From Shewanella sp. UCD-KL21 (GTDB lineage: Bacteria > Pseudomonadota > Gammaproteobacteria > Enterobacterales > Shewanellaceae), in NCBI RefSeq assembly GCF_001957135.1, contig NZ_MPHK01000006.1, positions 124,001 to 188,000 on the forward strand: a stretch of DNA of 64,000 nt, read 5' to 3'. The position numbers and the translations under genes were made by a program. Shown piece after piece: positions 1 to 8,403 of this stretch. The notes below the pieces were generated by a model that worked only from the letters and a program-made list of their open reading frames with translations, was not told where the DNA came from and did no database searches. The first letter of the stretch is position 1. Every line of letters starts with the position of its first letter.

Positions 1-186
1 AACAAAAGGCACCAAGGCATGAAAACCGGCATCTAAGGTGCTGTGATATTTACCTAAGCGCTCAACAATATAAGCTGACTTAGTGGGCACTAACCGGATA
101 GATTGGAATAATTTCAGCACAAAAATAACAAAAATCACCCCCCAAATACCCATGACAATTAAATCGGTATCAATTCCATTCAACAT
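1..186 (-). CDS. SPFH/stomatin-like membrane protein, second of pair (partial, runs off left edge)
   Basis: The start codon at 184-186 overlaps the stop of the preceding SPFH gene by one base (TAATG), so the two are translationally coupled. About 62 residues are present: a short N-terminal stretch, one hydrophobic segment (roughly residues 8-27), then a stretch containing YIVERLGKYHSTLDAGFH, the typical opening of the SPFH/band-7 domain. Stomatin-like proteins oligomerise on the membrane and scaffold microdomains, often with an NfeD partner, which is encoded two genes upstream here. The C-terminus lies outside the window, so length and exact subfamily (QmcA-like) cannot be judged. Confidence 0.85.
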   Translation of the reverse strand, partial: MLNGIDTDLIVMGIWGVIFVIFVLKLFQSIRLVPTKSAYIVERLGKYHSTLDAGFHALVPFV

Positions 187-1115
187 TAGCGTGCTCCTTT
201 TGCTGGGGTGTTAGTTACGGCATGGGTCACTTGCTCCATCCCTTCAAAGAAGCCTTCTAACTTGGCCATTTCAGCAGGCACCACTGATACTTGTGTTTCA
301 GTTAAAATGTCACCCACTTGGCTAATAAACTGCTCTTTCAGCATCATATTCATCGCATCGTTACCGCCTTGGTTAGCCAGTGCGGTGCAAATCATATCCA
401 TACCTTCGGCTTTCGCTTTAGCAATAATGGTAATTTCTTGGCCAGAACCAATCGCCTCATTAATGCGTTTTCGCTTTTGCCCTTCTGAGAGGTTAATCGC
501 CTCTTGGCGCTCACCTTGAGAGATATTAATCATGGCGTCTTTTTCAGCATTGGCTAAAGTGATTTCTGCTCGCTTTCTACGCTCAGCTTCCATCTGTTTT
601 TCAAGGGTATGGATCACGTGTATTGACGGGGAGATATTTTTAATCTCATAGCGAAGCACTTTAATGCCCCAAGGATCTGACGCTTTGTCAATTTCACGAA
701 CAATAGACTCGTTCAAGCTGTCACGCTCTGAAAAGGTTTGCGATAGGGTCAATTTACCAATTTCTGAACGCATAGTGGTTTGTGCGAGATTAACCGCAGC
801 TTTACGGTAATTTTCGATACCGTAACTGGCTAACTTGCCATCCATCACTTTAAGGTAGACCAAACCATCCACTTCCAGCTGGGTGTTATCTTTAGAAATA
901 CAGCTTTGTGGTGGTACATCTAATACTTCTTCACGGGTATCGTGGCGATAAGCGACTCGATCCACAAACGGCACTAAAAAATGAAACCCTGGTTGTAATA
1001 CGGTTCTGAATTTGCCTAAACGCTCAATCACATTGACCTCGCGCATCGGTACAATCAACATCAATTTATATAAGATAAAAAATATAAATAAAATGGCTAT
1101 GGTTAGTTCAAACAT
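186..1115 (-). CDS. SPFH/band-7 (stomatin/QmcA-like) protein
   Basis: The 309-residue protein has one N-terminal membrane segment (about residues 3-22), then the SPFH domain starting at NVIERLGKFRTVLQPGFHF and running to about residue 190. A charged, Glu/Ala/Lys-rich helical region (KQMEAERRKRAEI, then ANAEKDAMINISQGERQEA) follows and is typical of stomatin oligomerisation coiled coils. The family forms ring-like assemblies that scaffold membrane proteins and proteases; no enzymatic role is implied. A purine-rich Shine-Dalgarno (AAGGAAGGGG) precedes the ATG. It sits between an NfeD-family gene and a second SPFH gene, the classical stomatin/NfeD operon. Which client proteins it organises is unknown. 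Confidence 0.9.
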   Translation of the reverse strand: MFELTIAILFIFFILYKLMLIVPMREVNVIERLGKFRTVLQPGFHFLVPFVDRVAYRHDTREEVLDVPPQSCISKDNTQLEVDGLVYLKVMDGKLASYGIENYRKAAVNLAQTTMRSEIGKLTLSQTFSERDSLNESIVREIDKASDPWGIKVLRYEIKNISPSIHVIHTLEKQMEAERRKRAEITLANAEKDAMINISQGERQEAINLSEGQKRKRINEAIGSGQEITIIAKAKAEGMDMICTALANQGGNDAMNMMLKEQFISQVGDILTETQVSVVPAEMAKLEGFFEGMEQVTHAVTNTPAKGAR

Positions 1116-1240
1116 ATGTCCCCTTCCTTTTGAAAAACATCTTTAGGCAGCGTAACCCCCTAAACATGACTTAATTCCTTTACTCAGTTGGCCCCCTGTT
1201 GGTGACCAAATCAATAAAACCTAATTCTGCTTATTGGTGA

Positions 1241-1735
1241 CTAATCTTGTTTATCAGTGATGCTTTCGCCCATTAACTCAGTTTCTGTATATGGCTCAAC
1301 CACTAAGGCAATATTATCTCGGCAAATAATTCGCACTTTGGTGCCTGCTTTTATTTCAGTGCCATCCCCTAGTGCTGACCACTCAGTACCAGAAAACAAC
1401 ACCCGACCGGTTTTTTCACCCGGGCCAATATCAGCTTTAACTGTGACAACTTGATTATATAAATCCATTTCCTCATCGGTATTATCCACATGCTTGTCAC
1501 CGCCAATCATTTTTTGGGTGATATGGCGAAAACTAAGCAATAGAACCATTGAGGTAATAAACCATAAAGTGAAGCTTTGTGCGGTGCCGTCGACAATACC
1601 GGTAAATAAAGCTGCGGCAACAATGACGCAGGCAGCGCCGAGTAAAATGACAATGCCACCGGGAACAATAATTTCCGACAACATCAGCCCGATACCGACG
1701 ATTAACCAGATACTGGTTGGATTTGAAAATTCCAT
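1241..1735 (-). CDS. NfeD-family membrane protein
   Basis: The 164-residue protein has two or three hydrophobic segments in its first ~85 residues (SIWLIVGIGLMLSEIIVPGG, a second at about 29-48, a third near 55-67). A soluble C-terminal region of about 70 residues follows and fits the NfeD OB-fold domain (GRVLFSGTEWSALGDG, with the conserved G-x-W pattern). Short NfeD proteins lack the ClpP-like protease part of long forms and work with stomatins. It is the first gene of a leftward operon with the two SPFH genes; a 125-bp gap separates it from the next. The start is preceded by an AGGGGGG ribosome-binding site. Confidence 0.88.
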   Translation of the reverse strand: MEFSNPTSIWLIVGIGLMLSEIIVPGGIVILLGAACVIVAAALFTGIVDGTAQSFTLWFITSMVLLLSFRHITQKMIGGDKHVDNTDEEMDLYNQVVTVKADIGPGEKTGRVLFSGTEWSALGDGTEIKAGTKVRIICRDNIALVVEPYTETELMGESITDKQD

Positions 1736-2024
1736 ATACCCCCCTGTAAAAACGTTATCATATAATCCCTTAAGCTATAAAATCCGAACTTGGATAATGT
1801 TTTATAGCGCTGACAACTTTCAATTGATAACTACTACGCAGTGGTAATAGTGGTGCTATTTCCAGCACAGGATATGGGTCACGCTAACCCCATATATTGG
1901 CCGCCATTATCACGACATAATATGTCAACAATACAGGATATTGGTGATATTGCAATCATATTTCATTGCTAAAGCTTAGCGATAATTGCATATAAACTGG
2001 ATAAGCTCATAAATAAAAGCCAAT
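1736..2024. other. Intergenic region upstream of the NfeD/SPFH operon
   Basis: AT-rich gap that should hold the promoter of the leftward NfeD operon. I see no convincing reading frame, repeat or strong operator in it; the far end is occupied by the udp terminator. Confidence 0.5.
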
Positions 2025-2047
2025 AAAAAAGGTGCCTAAGCACCTTT
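2025..2047 (-). terminator. Intrinsic terminator of udp
   Basis: Stem GGTGC/GCACC with a CTAA loop, extended by A/T pairs, is followed on the minus strand by a run of six T. It lies 22 bp after the udp stop codon. Confidence 0.8.
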
Positions 2048-2068
2048 ATATTCAATTAGTTAAATACA

Positions 2069-2827
2069 TTAAGCTAATAGTTTTCTCGCTGCATCAACCA
2101 CAATAGCAACCGCGCTACCTTCGGTTTTCTTCATCATGGCTTCATCAGGAATTTCTTGCTGGGTACGATTAACGATAACCCCAGCAACACACGCTGCGCG
2201 CCAGCCTTGTGTAGCACACATAGTAAATAGCGTTGCTGACTCCATTTCGTAGTTCAGTACGCCCATGGCTTGCCACTCTTTCATCGAGCCCACAAAGCGG
2301 CTGGTAACACGTCCTGAGACAGTATCGTAACGCTCTTGGCCTGGGTAGAAAGTATCAGATGATGCAGTAATACCCACATGAGGTTCTTGGCCTGCGTCAC
2401 GACATGCTGCCACCATAGCGGTAGTACAGTCGAAGTTAGCCGCCGCAGGAAACTCAAGTGGGGCAAAGTGTAAACTGGCGCCATCTAAACGCACAGAAGC
2501 TTGCGTGACAATAACATCGCCCACATTCACATGTGGCTGAATTGCGCCTGTGGTGCCAACGCGTAAGAAAGTCGTCACCCCTAGTTGTGCTAACTCTTCT
2601 ACTGCGATAGATGTTGATGGTCCGCCAATACCAGTTGAACATACGACAACCGCTTTGCCATCAATATAAGCAAGATAGCTGGTGTATTCACGATGACTTG
2701 CTAAAAAAGTCGCATTTTCCATTAATTCGGCGATGCGCTTAACGCGCTCAGGATCCCCTGGCACAATTGCTAAGGTTGCGCCATCAAGCATTTGCTTGGT
2801 TAATCCTAGGTGAAATACATCGGCCAT
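2069..2827 (-). CDS. udp: Uridine phosphorylase
   Basis: Udp cleaves uridine with phosphate to uracil and ribose-1-phosphate in the pyrimidine salvage pathway (cytosol). The 252-residue product aligns throughout with E. coli Udp: VFHLGLTK at the N-terminus, the nucleoside phosphorylase signature ([27 protein letters not shown]) and the substrate region [13 protein letters not shown] place the start at 2827 (MADVFHLG) because it matches the family N-terminus and has AGGGG nine bases upstream; an in-frame extension to 2887 lacks such a site. It is a single gene with its own terminator. Two CRP-like half-sites lie 40-90 bp upstream, in keeping with cAMP-CRP control of udp in enterics. Confidence 0.97.
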   Translation of the reverse strand: MADVFHLGLTKQMLDGATLAIVPGDPERVKRIAELMENATFLASHREYTSYLAYIDGKAVVVCSTGIGGPSTSIAVEELAQLGVTTFLRVGTTGAIQPHVNVGDVIVTQASVRLDGASLHFAPLEFPAAANFDCTTAMVAACRDAGQEPHVGITASSDTFYPGQERYDTVSGRVTSRFVGSMKEWQAMGVLNYEMESATLFTMCATQGWRAACVAGVIVNRTQQEIPDEAMMKKTEGSAVAIVVDAARKLLA

Positions 2828-2866
2828 ATTGAAAACCCCTTTCATATTTGAAGATATCATTCTAAT

Positions 2867-2882
2867 TGTGACGACTGTAACC
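2867..2882 (+). promoter_or_regulatory. CRP-like site 1 upstream of udp
   Basis: TGTGA-N6-TAACC: one perfect CRP half-site and a degenerate second half, centred about 47 bp before the udp start codon. Confidence 0.4.
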
Positions 2883-2900
2883 CACAAGCCGCGCTATGAA

Positions 2901-2916
2901 GGTTAACTGGGTCACA
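2901..2916 (-). promoter_or_regulatory. CRP-like site 2 upstream of udp
   Basis: Read on the minus strand this is again TGTGA-N6-TAACC, facing site 1 with 34 bp between centres. Paired CRP sites are known at E. coli CRP/CytR promoters, including udp. Confidence 0.4.
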
Positions 2917-3131
2917 TAAATTCTGTTATTAAACATTCGCGTGATGATTAAAAATTACAAATGTAACTAGCATCACTAATTTACAGCACCATAAATCAGC
3001 CAAGCCCAAATAGCTAATTTTAGTTCATTTAAAAGTTTTTGAAGTAATGAATTAATTATTGATCTAGGTCACATTACCGACGGCAAAGTAGCGTTAGTTT
3101 GAAGTTAACATTAGATAAAAGGAGTGAGTCG

Positions 3132-3341
3132 ATGTTTCCAGAGTACCGCGAGTTAATCAGTAAACTTAAAACCTCAAATGCCCATTTTTCAAAGATTTTT
3201 GATGAACATAATCAGCTAGATGAGCAGATAAAACATCATGAGCAGCATTACAGCAGCGATAGCACCCCAGAGCTAAAAATACTAAAATCAAAGAAGCTGC
3301 ATTTAAAAGAAGAAATTTTTACCATGCTGCAAAAGCAGTAA
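3132..3341 (+). CDS. Small YdcH/DUF465-family protein
   Basis: The 69-residue, highly charged and probably helical protein opens MFPEYRELISKLKTS and contains AHFSKIFDEHNQLDEQI, the DUF465/YdcH pattern. No catalytic motif is present and family function is not established. I chose the ATG at 3132 over an upstream in-frame ATG because AGGAG lies eight bases before it and family members begin MFPEYR. It stands alone with a bidirectional terminator after it. A weak CRP-like sequence (ATTGA-N6-TCACA) ends near 3073, about 60 bp upstream. Confidence 0.85.
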   Translation: MFPEYRELISKLKTSNAHFSKIFDEHNQLDEQIKHHEQHYSSDSTPELKILKSKKLHLKEEIFTMLQKQ

Positions 3342-3375
3342 TGGCTATTGCGCATTAATCGCCAATATTAGCGAT

Positions 3376-3405
3376 CAAAAAAGGACGCTTGAAGCGTCCT
3401 TTTTG
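3376..3405. terminator. Bidirectional intrinsic terminator
   Basis: A-rich/T-rich flanked stem AAAAAGGACGC with loop TTGAA and its complement. It lies between the convergent DUF465 gene and the secreted-protein gene and can serve both. Confidence 0.85.
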
Positions 3406-3440
3406 CTGGCTAATGAAAACCATTAGCGCGAACAGAGCAT

Positions 3441-3908
3441 TTATTTTGCCGCTTTAATGGCTTCGATTAAGGTCTCATTTGAATCAAAGTTCTCAATGCT
3501 AACAACGGTTAACTTATCTAGGGTCACCATAGTGGCCATATCTTCTTCAGCAGGCCAGCTAGCTGTGGCATCACCTTCACGATCAAGTCCCACCGCAAAA
3601 GGTAAATCTTTCATTTTTGGAATCGCCACAAAGCGAGCGATCAACGATGGCATACCACTGATATCGGCAATATACACTAAGTTTGCAGGCTGCTGCTCAG
3701 TCGTTGTTGCTTCTAATGCCGCTTGAATGAATTCGCCACCTTTCATACCGCGACTAAACAGTACCACTTGAGTTTGCTCATTAACAACTAGCGGTTGCTC
3801 AAATTGATCTTCTAAGGTGACTGGCTCAATTTTATCATTCACGACAAACACATTTGCCTGTGCTGAGGTCATAAAAAGTACACTAACTGCAAATAAAAGC
3901 GCTTTCAT
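3441..3908 (-). CDS. Secreted YtfJ-like (thioredoxin-fold) protein, no cysteines
   Basis: The 155-residue product starts with a clear signal peptide (MKALLFAVSVLFMTSAQA, cleavage after about residue 18), so it is predicted periplasmic. The rest has the length and alternating strand/helix pattern of thioredoxin/peroxiredoxin-like folds such as YtfJ (VVLFSRG, VYIADISG, MVTLDKLTVV). It contains no cysteine at all, so a thiol redox role is excluded. Function unknown; the fold is my inference. AGGA seven bases before the ATG supports the start. It is monocistronic. Confidence 0.6.
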   Translation of the reverse strand: MKALLFAVSVLFMTSAQANVFVVNDKIEPVTLEDQFEQPLVVNEQTQVVLFSRGMKGGEFIQAALEATTTEQQPANLVYIADISGMPSLIARFVAIPKMKDLPFAVGLDREGDATASWPAEEDMATMVTLDKLTVVSIENFDSNETLIEAIKAAK

Positions 3909-4216
3909 GTTATTTTCCTGAATTAAGTGATAAGCCCTTATTTAAAGGACAATTTTACGGGCATTTATAATTAACAAAGCCTTAAATAAAAATGGCCAAC
4001 TCACTATACTCGAATCCGTAATTCGACTTTAACAAATTGGCTTAGAAGCATGATGCACCTCACGGATTAATACAGGCTTAATTAATCACAATAACAGAGG
4101 CTTCAACTATAAAGTCTCAACAGTAATAAGTGTTAATTAATTGCAAAAATGACTTTATTACCATTGGAATATCACGCATTATTTCCCTGTTAATTCGTAA
4201 AAATAAGAAAATCATC
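3909..4216. other. Intergenic region between divergent genes
   Basis: AT-rich gap holding the promoters of the leftward secreted-protein gene and of mscS. An in-frame GTG at 4130 could extend MscS but lacks a ribosome-binding site and adds unrelated residues. No other structure seen. Confidence 0.5.
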
Positions 4217-5050
4217 ATGAATGAAGCAAGCTTAGATCAAGAACTACAGCAAATACAGAATGTCTATGACCTTCTTACTGAATTTATTGTGCAATACAGC
4301 TTTCAAATTGTTGGCGCTGTCATCATCTTACTTATCGGTATTTGGGTCGCTAACAAAGTATCGAACTTCGTTGTTAGCCAATTCGAAAAGCACGATATTG
4401 ATGTCACCTTGGGCAATTTTGTCTCTAACTTGGTGAGAATTTGCATCATTGCTATGGTGGCGATCATTTCGCTAGGAAAACTCGGCATTAGCGTCACTCC
4501 GATGGTGGCTGCAATTGGTGCCGCATCATTAGGTGCAGGTTTAGCACTTCAAGGGATGCTGGCCAACTATGCTGCGGGGGTCACCATTATTGTAACTCGA
4601 CCTTTTGTTATTGGTAACACCATTGAAATTAAAGGCGTGGCTGGAGTCGTTGAGAAAATTCAGCTCGGCTTAACCATATTAACCAATGAAGAAGGCGAGT
4701 TAATCAGTATCCCTAATAAACATATTGTCGGTGAAATACTGCATAACTCTCACGAGTATAAGTTAGTCGACACTCAATTTAATATTGATTATCAAACCGA
4801 TCCCCAGCAAGTGATTAAATTGATTGCTGATGCTGTCATGAGCCATGAAGGCGTCAGCCAAACCCGCACTCCACAAGTGGGCATTAATGATTTCAACAGT
4901 ATCGGAATGGAAATCGGCGTGCGTTATTGGGTGCCAACCAATAGCTATTTTGAAGACAAGTACCAAGCGAATTTAGCCATTATCAACGCGCTTAAATCAG
5001 CTGATATAACCATTCCTTGTCCGGTAAGAGAAATACATGTGCAGCAGTAG
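4217..5050 (+). CDS. mscS: Small-conductance mechanosensitive channel
   Basis: The 277-residue inner-membrane protein matches E. coli MscS (286 aa). It has three membrane segments at about residues 22-44, 60-82 and 88-110. The third is the pore-lining glycine/alanine-rich helix (AAIGAASLGAGLALQGMLAN), followed by the beta domain (GVAGVVEKIQLGLTIL, then ISIPNKHIVGEILHN) and the alpha/beta cage ending CPVREIHVQQ. The channel opens under membrane tension to release solutes on hypo-osmotic shock. I chose ATG 4217 (MNEASLDQE) because it matches the family's short N-terminus, though the ribosome-binding site is weak. Confidence 0.93.
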   Translation: MNEASLDQELQQIQNVYDLLTEFIVQYSFQIVGAVIILLIGIWVANKVSNFVVSQFEKHDIDVTLGNFVSNLVRICIIAMVAIISLGKLGISVTPMVAAIGAASLGAGLALQGMLANYAAGVTIIVTRPFVIGNTIEIKGVAGVVEKIQLGLTILTNEEGELISIPNKHIVGEILHNSHEYKLVDTQFNIDYQTDPQQVIKLIADAVMSHEGVSQTRTPQVGINDFNSIGMEIGVRYWVPTNSYFEDKYQANLAIINALKSADITIPCPVREIHVQQ

Positions 5051-5134
5051 CTTAACCCGTAAAAATATGTCTTCAGGCACACGCTAAAAACTTAGCAAAC
5101 TATCGTTATTTCACGCAAAACATCCAAGTATTCT

Positions 5135-5160
5135 CAGCCAGTTTATATAATAACTGGCTG
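5135..5160 (+). terminator. Hairpin after mscS, probable weak terminator
   Basis: Perfect 9-bp stem CAGCCAGTT/AACTGGCTG with an eight-base AT loop, 85 bp after the stop. There is no strong T tract, so termination is uncertain. Confidence 0.45.
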
Positions 5161-5225
5161 AATTTAGCCTGCTACTGTCACCGTTATCGTCATCAATAAA
5201 AGTCATCAATAGCTTACTTAATGTC

Positions 5226-5285
5226 GTCAAAACTTGACATGAGTAATTTTTAGCCACATAGTTAAGTCAAGTTTACTTTACTTAA
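5226..5285 (+). promoter_or_regulatory. Promoter with overlapping inverted repeats for the membrane protein/xre pair
   Basis: TTGACA (5234-5239), 17-bp spacer and CATAGT (5257-5262) make a good sigma-70 promoter. The palindrome GTCAA-AAC-TTGAC (5226-5238) covers the -35 element, and a second repeat TTAAGT-N12-ACTTAA (5262-5285) covers the start-point region. This arrangement suits autorepression by the Xre protein encoded downstream. Confidence 0.55.
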
Positions 5286-5314
5286 AGACAAGCTAACTTG
5301 AAAAGGAACGGTTT

Positions 5315-5737
5315 ATGAATACACCTAACTCAACAGAAAGCGATTGGAAACAGTGCAACAACGTAAACACTAAACGTTTAGCGAAATGGACTGCGGCATG
5401 GGTCATCACACTGGCGATAACAACTTTTGGGCCTGTGTTTATTTGGATGCAAAATGACATCATCACAGCCGCTGCAATTGGGGTTAATTTTCTAGTCGGT
5501 ATCGGCATGATTTGGGCTAATAAAAAACACTTAGCCAGCCTTGATGAACTACAACAAAAAATTCAGCTAAACGCCATGGGGCTGAGTTTAGGTGTCGGGT
5601 TAATTGTTGGTATCAGTTATTCCACCTTAGCCACGACAGGCCTTATTAATGCACATGCTGAAATATCTCATTTAGTCATTGTTATGAGTTTGACCTACAT
5701 GGTTGGCATTATATTGGGGAACAGGAAGTACCGATGA
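5315..5737 (+). CDS. Four-helix membrane protein paired with an Xre regulator
   Basis: The 140-residue protein has a short polar N-terminus and four hydrophobic segments (about residues 26-45, 49-68, 86-108, 115-133). No catalytic motif is visible. A good ribosome-binding site (AGGA, spacing 7) precedes the ATG. Its last bases overlap the start of the next gene (ATGA), so it is translated together with a small Cro/C1-type regulator. Such small membrane protein/HTH pairs are widespread, but what they sense is not established. The upstream palindromes suggest the pair controls its own promoter. Confidence 0.7.
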   Translation: MNTPNSTESDWKQCNNVNTKRLAKWTAAWVITLAITTFGPVFIWMQNDIITAAAIGVNFLVGIGMIWANKKHLASLDELQQKIQLNAMGLSLGVGLIVGISYSTLATTGLINAHAEISHLVIVMSLTYMVGIILGNRKYR

Positions 5738-5928
5738 AAAATAGACTAAAAGTACTCCGCGCTGAGCGGGACTTAACCCAAGCACAATTGGCAGAATTAC
5801 TCAGCGTTTCCAGACAGACTATTAATGCTATTGAGAAAGGAAAGTTTGATCCAAGTTTGCCATTAGCATTTAAAGCAGCGCGACTATTTGGCTTAACCAT
5901 TGAAGAAATCTTTCAAGACGAGCCTTAA
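5734..5928 (+). CDS. Small Xre-family HTH transcriptional regulator
   Basis: The 64-residue protein is essentially a single Cro/C1-type helix-turn-helix domain. LTQAQLAELLSVSRQTINAI forms the HTH, and IEKGKFDPSLPLAFKAARLF followed by EEIF is the conserved tail of this minimal regulator family. Its start overlaps the stop of the membrane-protein gene by four bases. There is no ligand-binding or dimerisation domain beyond the HTH. It probably binds the inverted repeats at 5226-5285, but this is inferred from position only. Confidence 0.9.
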   Translation: MKNRLKVLRAERDLTQAQLAELLSVSRQTINAIEKGKFDPSLPLAFKAARLFGLTIEEIFQDEP

Positions 5929-5983
5929 TCGGCCTCTGAGCTCAAGTGCGGCTTGAGCTGGGACAACTTACTTTGGTTAACCG

Positions 5984-6445
5984 TTAAGTAAGTTGTTTAT
6001 GCATGAACATACTGTTGGGATCATCAGCAAACTTATCGCCAATGTCAAAACCAAAGCTTTGATACAGCTGCCTTGCGGGTTTAAAAAAATCCATTGAGCC
6101 GGTTTCTAGGCTTAACTTCTCATAACGCTGACATTTAGCAAACGCTAGCATATGTTGCACTAAGTGCTTAGCAACACCTTTACCGCGATGTGCATTAGCA
6201 ACCCGCATCGACTTTATTTCACCGTGGCTGGCAGTTAATTGTTTAATTGCGCCGCAGCCAAGTAGCTGCTGATTTTCCCACACAGTCCAAAAGGTAATAT
6301 CAGCTTGGCGCAGTTTCGTTAAATCTAGCGCATGGACACTTTCTGCCGGCGATGTGGCATACATGTCCTGCAAGTGTTCATTTAATAGAGCAGCAACTTT
6401 AGCGCCAGATAAATCATCGACTCGAATATCCATATTTGTGCTCAT
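5984..6445 (-). CDS. GNAT-family N-acetyltransferase
   Basis: The product (about 153 residues from 6445) is a single GNAT domain. It shows the acetyl-CoA-binding motif A (HRGKGVAKHLVQHMLAFA) and the strand/helix pattern KLSLETGSMDFFKPARQLYQ-SFGF, typical of a common uncharacterised acetyltransferase group that also has HGEIKSMRV. The acceptor substrate cannot be read from sequence. Several ATGs are possible; 6445 puts the AAGG ribosome-binding motif nine bases upstream, while 6451 or an extension to 6496 are less well placed. It is monocistronic. Confidence 0.85.
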   Translation of the reverse strand: MSTNMDIRVDDLSGAKVAALLNEHLQDMYATSPAESVHALDLTKLRQADITFWTVWENQQLLGCGAIKQLTASHGEIKSMRVANAHRGKGVAKHLVQHMLAFAKCQRYEKLSLETGSMDFFKPARQLYQSFGFDIGDKFADDPNSMFMHKQLT

Positions 6446-6585
6446 GCTCATAAACCTTTTATTTTTAATCCTGTTTAACCAAAAGCCACCACTCAATCAC
6501 CAATACTGAGCGCTAAATCTATTATTGACTCTGCAGTGATAGCTGCCATATTTATTAGCACAATATACATTAATGGATTGATTAT

Positions 6586-7302
6586 ATGCGCAAGACTTAT
6601 TTAACTGCTAGCCCCTTAATTTGCTTGATAGCATTCACTCTCATGGGCTGTGCATCAGGGCCTGCCACCCTGCAACAAGGGCCGGATGCTGAAATCACCA
6701 AAGAAGGTTTAGTTAAAGTCGATAACTCGAGGCTGGCCTTATCGTACGCAAGACCCGATGTAAATTGGGGCCAATATACCAAGCTGTACTTTGAACCCAC
6801 CCAAGTCACCAATGATCACCCTAAAGATTACCGAGCACCAAGAATTGATCGGCAATCAGATGGAGCAAATGCCACTTACGATTTACCCCAAGAGTCCCTC
6901 GATAAAATGGCGCTGCAATTTAGTAAAACCGTTAGCGACGTGTTTAATAGTGAGCAGCCCTTTGAGTTAGTCACAGAAAAAGGCCCTAACACCTTAGTAA
7001 TTGAAACCGCAGTGACCGATATTCGCTTAAGCGCGCCGATTGAAAAATCCCGCAAAAGCTATAATTCCATGGGAAAAACCTATACCCAAAACTCAGGTTC
7101 AATGGTGTTACTGGCGGTGCTCAAAGATGGACAAAGCGGTGAAGTGTTAGCCAAGGCGGCTGATCGCGGTGTAGGCTTTGATCAATGGCGCCAAAATACC
7201 CAGGTATTTAATTGGGGCGATGTTAAAACCGTTTACCGCCATTGGGTAAATGACTTTAAAAATGCCTTAATGACTGCAGCAGCTGAAGAAAAGAGCCAAT
7301 AG
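6586..7302 (+). CDS. DUF3313-type outer-membrane lipoprotein
   Basis: The 238-residue product has a lipoprotein signal peptide with lipobox LMGC (lipidated Cys at residue 22) followed by ASG, so no Asp+2 inner-membrane retention signal. The rest resembles DUF3313: KLYFEPTQV near residue 66, then LVIETAVTDIRLSAP and ADRGVGFDQWRQNTQVFNWG. No enzymatic motif is recognised. The gene stands alone and ends before a perfect inverted repeat. Function unknown; envelope localisation is the only confident statement. Confidence 0.8.
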   Translation: MRKTYLTASPLICLIAFTLMGCASGPATLQQGPDAEITKEGLVKVDNSRLALSYARPDVNWGQYTKLYFEPTQVTNDHPKDYRAPRIDRQSDGANATYDLPQESLDKMALQFSKTVSDVFNSEQPFELVTEKGPNTLVIETAVTDIRLSAPIEKSRKSYNSMGKTYTQNSGSMVLLAVLKDGQSGEVLAKAADRGVGFDQWRQNTQVFNWGDVKTVYRHWVNDFKNALMTAAAEEKSQ

Positions 7303-7336
7303 CAATACGCCTTGAAAACATACTAGATAAGCTCTG

Positions 7337-7362
7337 TGCCAATTGTGATACCACAATTGGCA
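7337..7362. terminator. Hairpin between convergent genes, possible terminator
   Basis: Stem TGCCAATTGTG/CACAATTGGCA with a four-base loop. It lies between the lipoprotein gene and the convergent radical-SAM gene; the T tract is short on both sides. Confidence 0.5.
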
Positions 7363-7369
7363 TTGTTAA

Positions 7370-8248
7370 TTACAAGCCCCGCTGCCATTCTTGTCTTAGT
7401 GGGATAGCACCTTTTATCGCTTGTTCAACTTGCGCTAATAACTGGGTTTTGTCTTTTCCTAACACGCCTTTAAGCACCAAGTAATTTGAAGCATGATCAG
7501 AACGAAAAATCGTTTTGGTTAGCTCAAGTCCCGTGAGTAAAGTTTGCATTTCACTGAGTAAACCCAATTGATCAGGCAATACAAAATCACCATCAAATGC
7601 CTGATCCATTCTCTCGGTCCCCAATGGCAGTGTCACCACTAAGGTAGATAAATATTCAGGCTGAGCTTGATTCATCAGTTCAGCAGATGCCTTAGCATGC
7701 TGAATAGAAAGCGCCTTACCCCCTAGCCCCATTAAAATCATCACTGATGACTTGATCCCTGCTTGCTTTATTTTGCTTAAAGCAGCTAAAGAGGATTCAA
7801 AGGTTTCGCCTTTTTTAATACGTGTTAACACTTCATCGTCACCACTTTCACAGCCGATATAAAGTAAAGACAAGCCTAAGGCTTTAAGCTCCGCTAACTG
7901 TTCAACGGTTTTGTTAGTTAAATTACGCGGTAGACAATAACTACTAATGCGAGTGACACTGGGTAAATGGGTATTAATAAGCTGGCAGATTTCTTTTAAG
8001 CGCTTAAACGGCAGCGTCATGGCATCACCATCAGCTAAAAACACTCTAGAGATTGCTACTCCTGAAGCGGCGGCAGTGAGAATGTCTTGCTCAATATGAT
8101 CAACTTTCTGAGCACGAAACTTTTTCTGCTCTTGGGTATACATATCGCAGAAGGAACATTGGTTCCAACTACAGCCATTGGTAACCTGCAATATTAGCGA
8201 CTTCCATTCTGATGGCGGTCGAAAAACGGGTTCTATATAGTTAATCAT
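7370..8248 (-). CDS. Radical SAM protein
   Basis: The 292-residue protein carries an N-terminal cysteine cluster C26, C31, C34 (GCSWNQCSFCDMY) for a [4Fe-4S] cluster that cleaves S-adenosylmethionine. SAM-domain elements follow, such as VFLADGDAMTLP and LLYIGCESGDDEVL. The spacing is CX4CX2C rather than the textbook CX3CX2C; I recall the same GC-x-W-N-x-C-x-FC pattern in related uncharacterised proteins. No extra C-terminal iron-sulfur motif is seen. The start has AGAGG eight bases upstream. It is a single gene; substrate unknown. Confidence 0.85.
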   Translation of the reverse strand: MINYIEPVFRPPSEWKSLILQVTNGCSWNQCSFCDMYTQEQKKFRAQKVDHIEQDILTAAASGVAISRVFLADGDAMTLPFKRLKEICQLINTHLPSVTRISSYCLPRNLTNKTVEQLAELKALGLSLLYIGCESGDDEVLTRIKKGETFESSLAALSKIKQAGIKSSVMILMGLGGKALSIQHAKASAELMNQAQPEYLSTLVVTLPLGTERMDQAFDGDFVLPDQLGLLSEMQTLLTGLELTKTIFRSDHASNYLVLKGVLGKDKTQLLAQVEQAIKGAIPLRQEWQRGL

Positions 8249-8403
8249 CTAACAGCCTCTAAAATCGATATTGATTACAGCTTTTGTATGAAAAACACTC
8301 TTAAAGGCTGTTTTTCATCCTACTTTCGTACTAAAGCGTTTGAATTGATCGTTTTGCTTGTTTATAGTCGTTTGATAAAAATAATTATTCAGGCTAATTG
8401 ATT

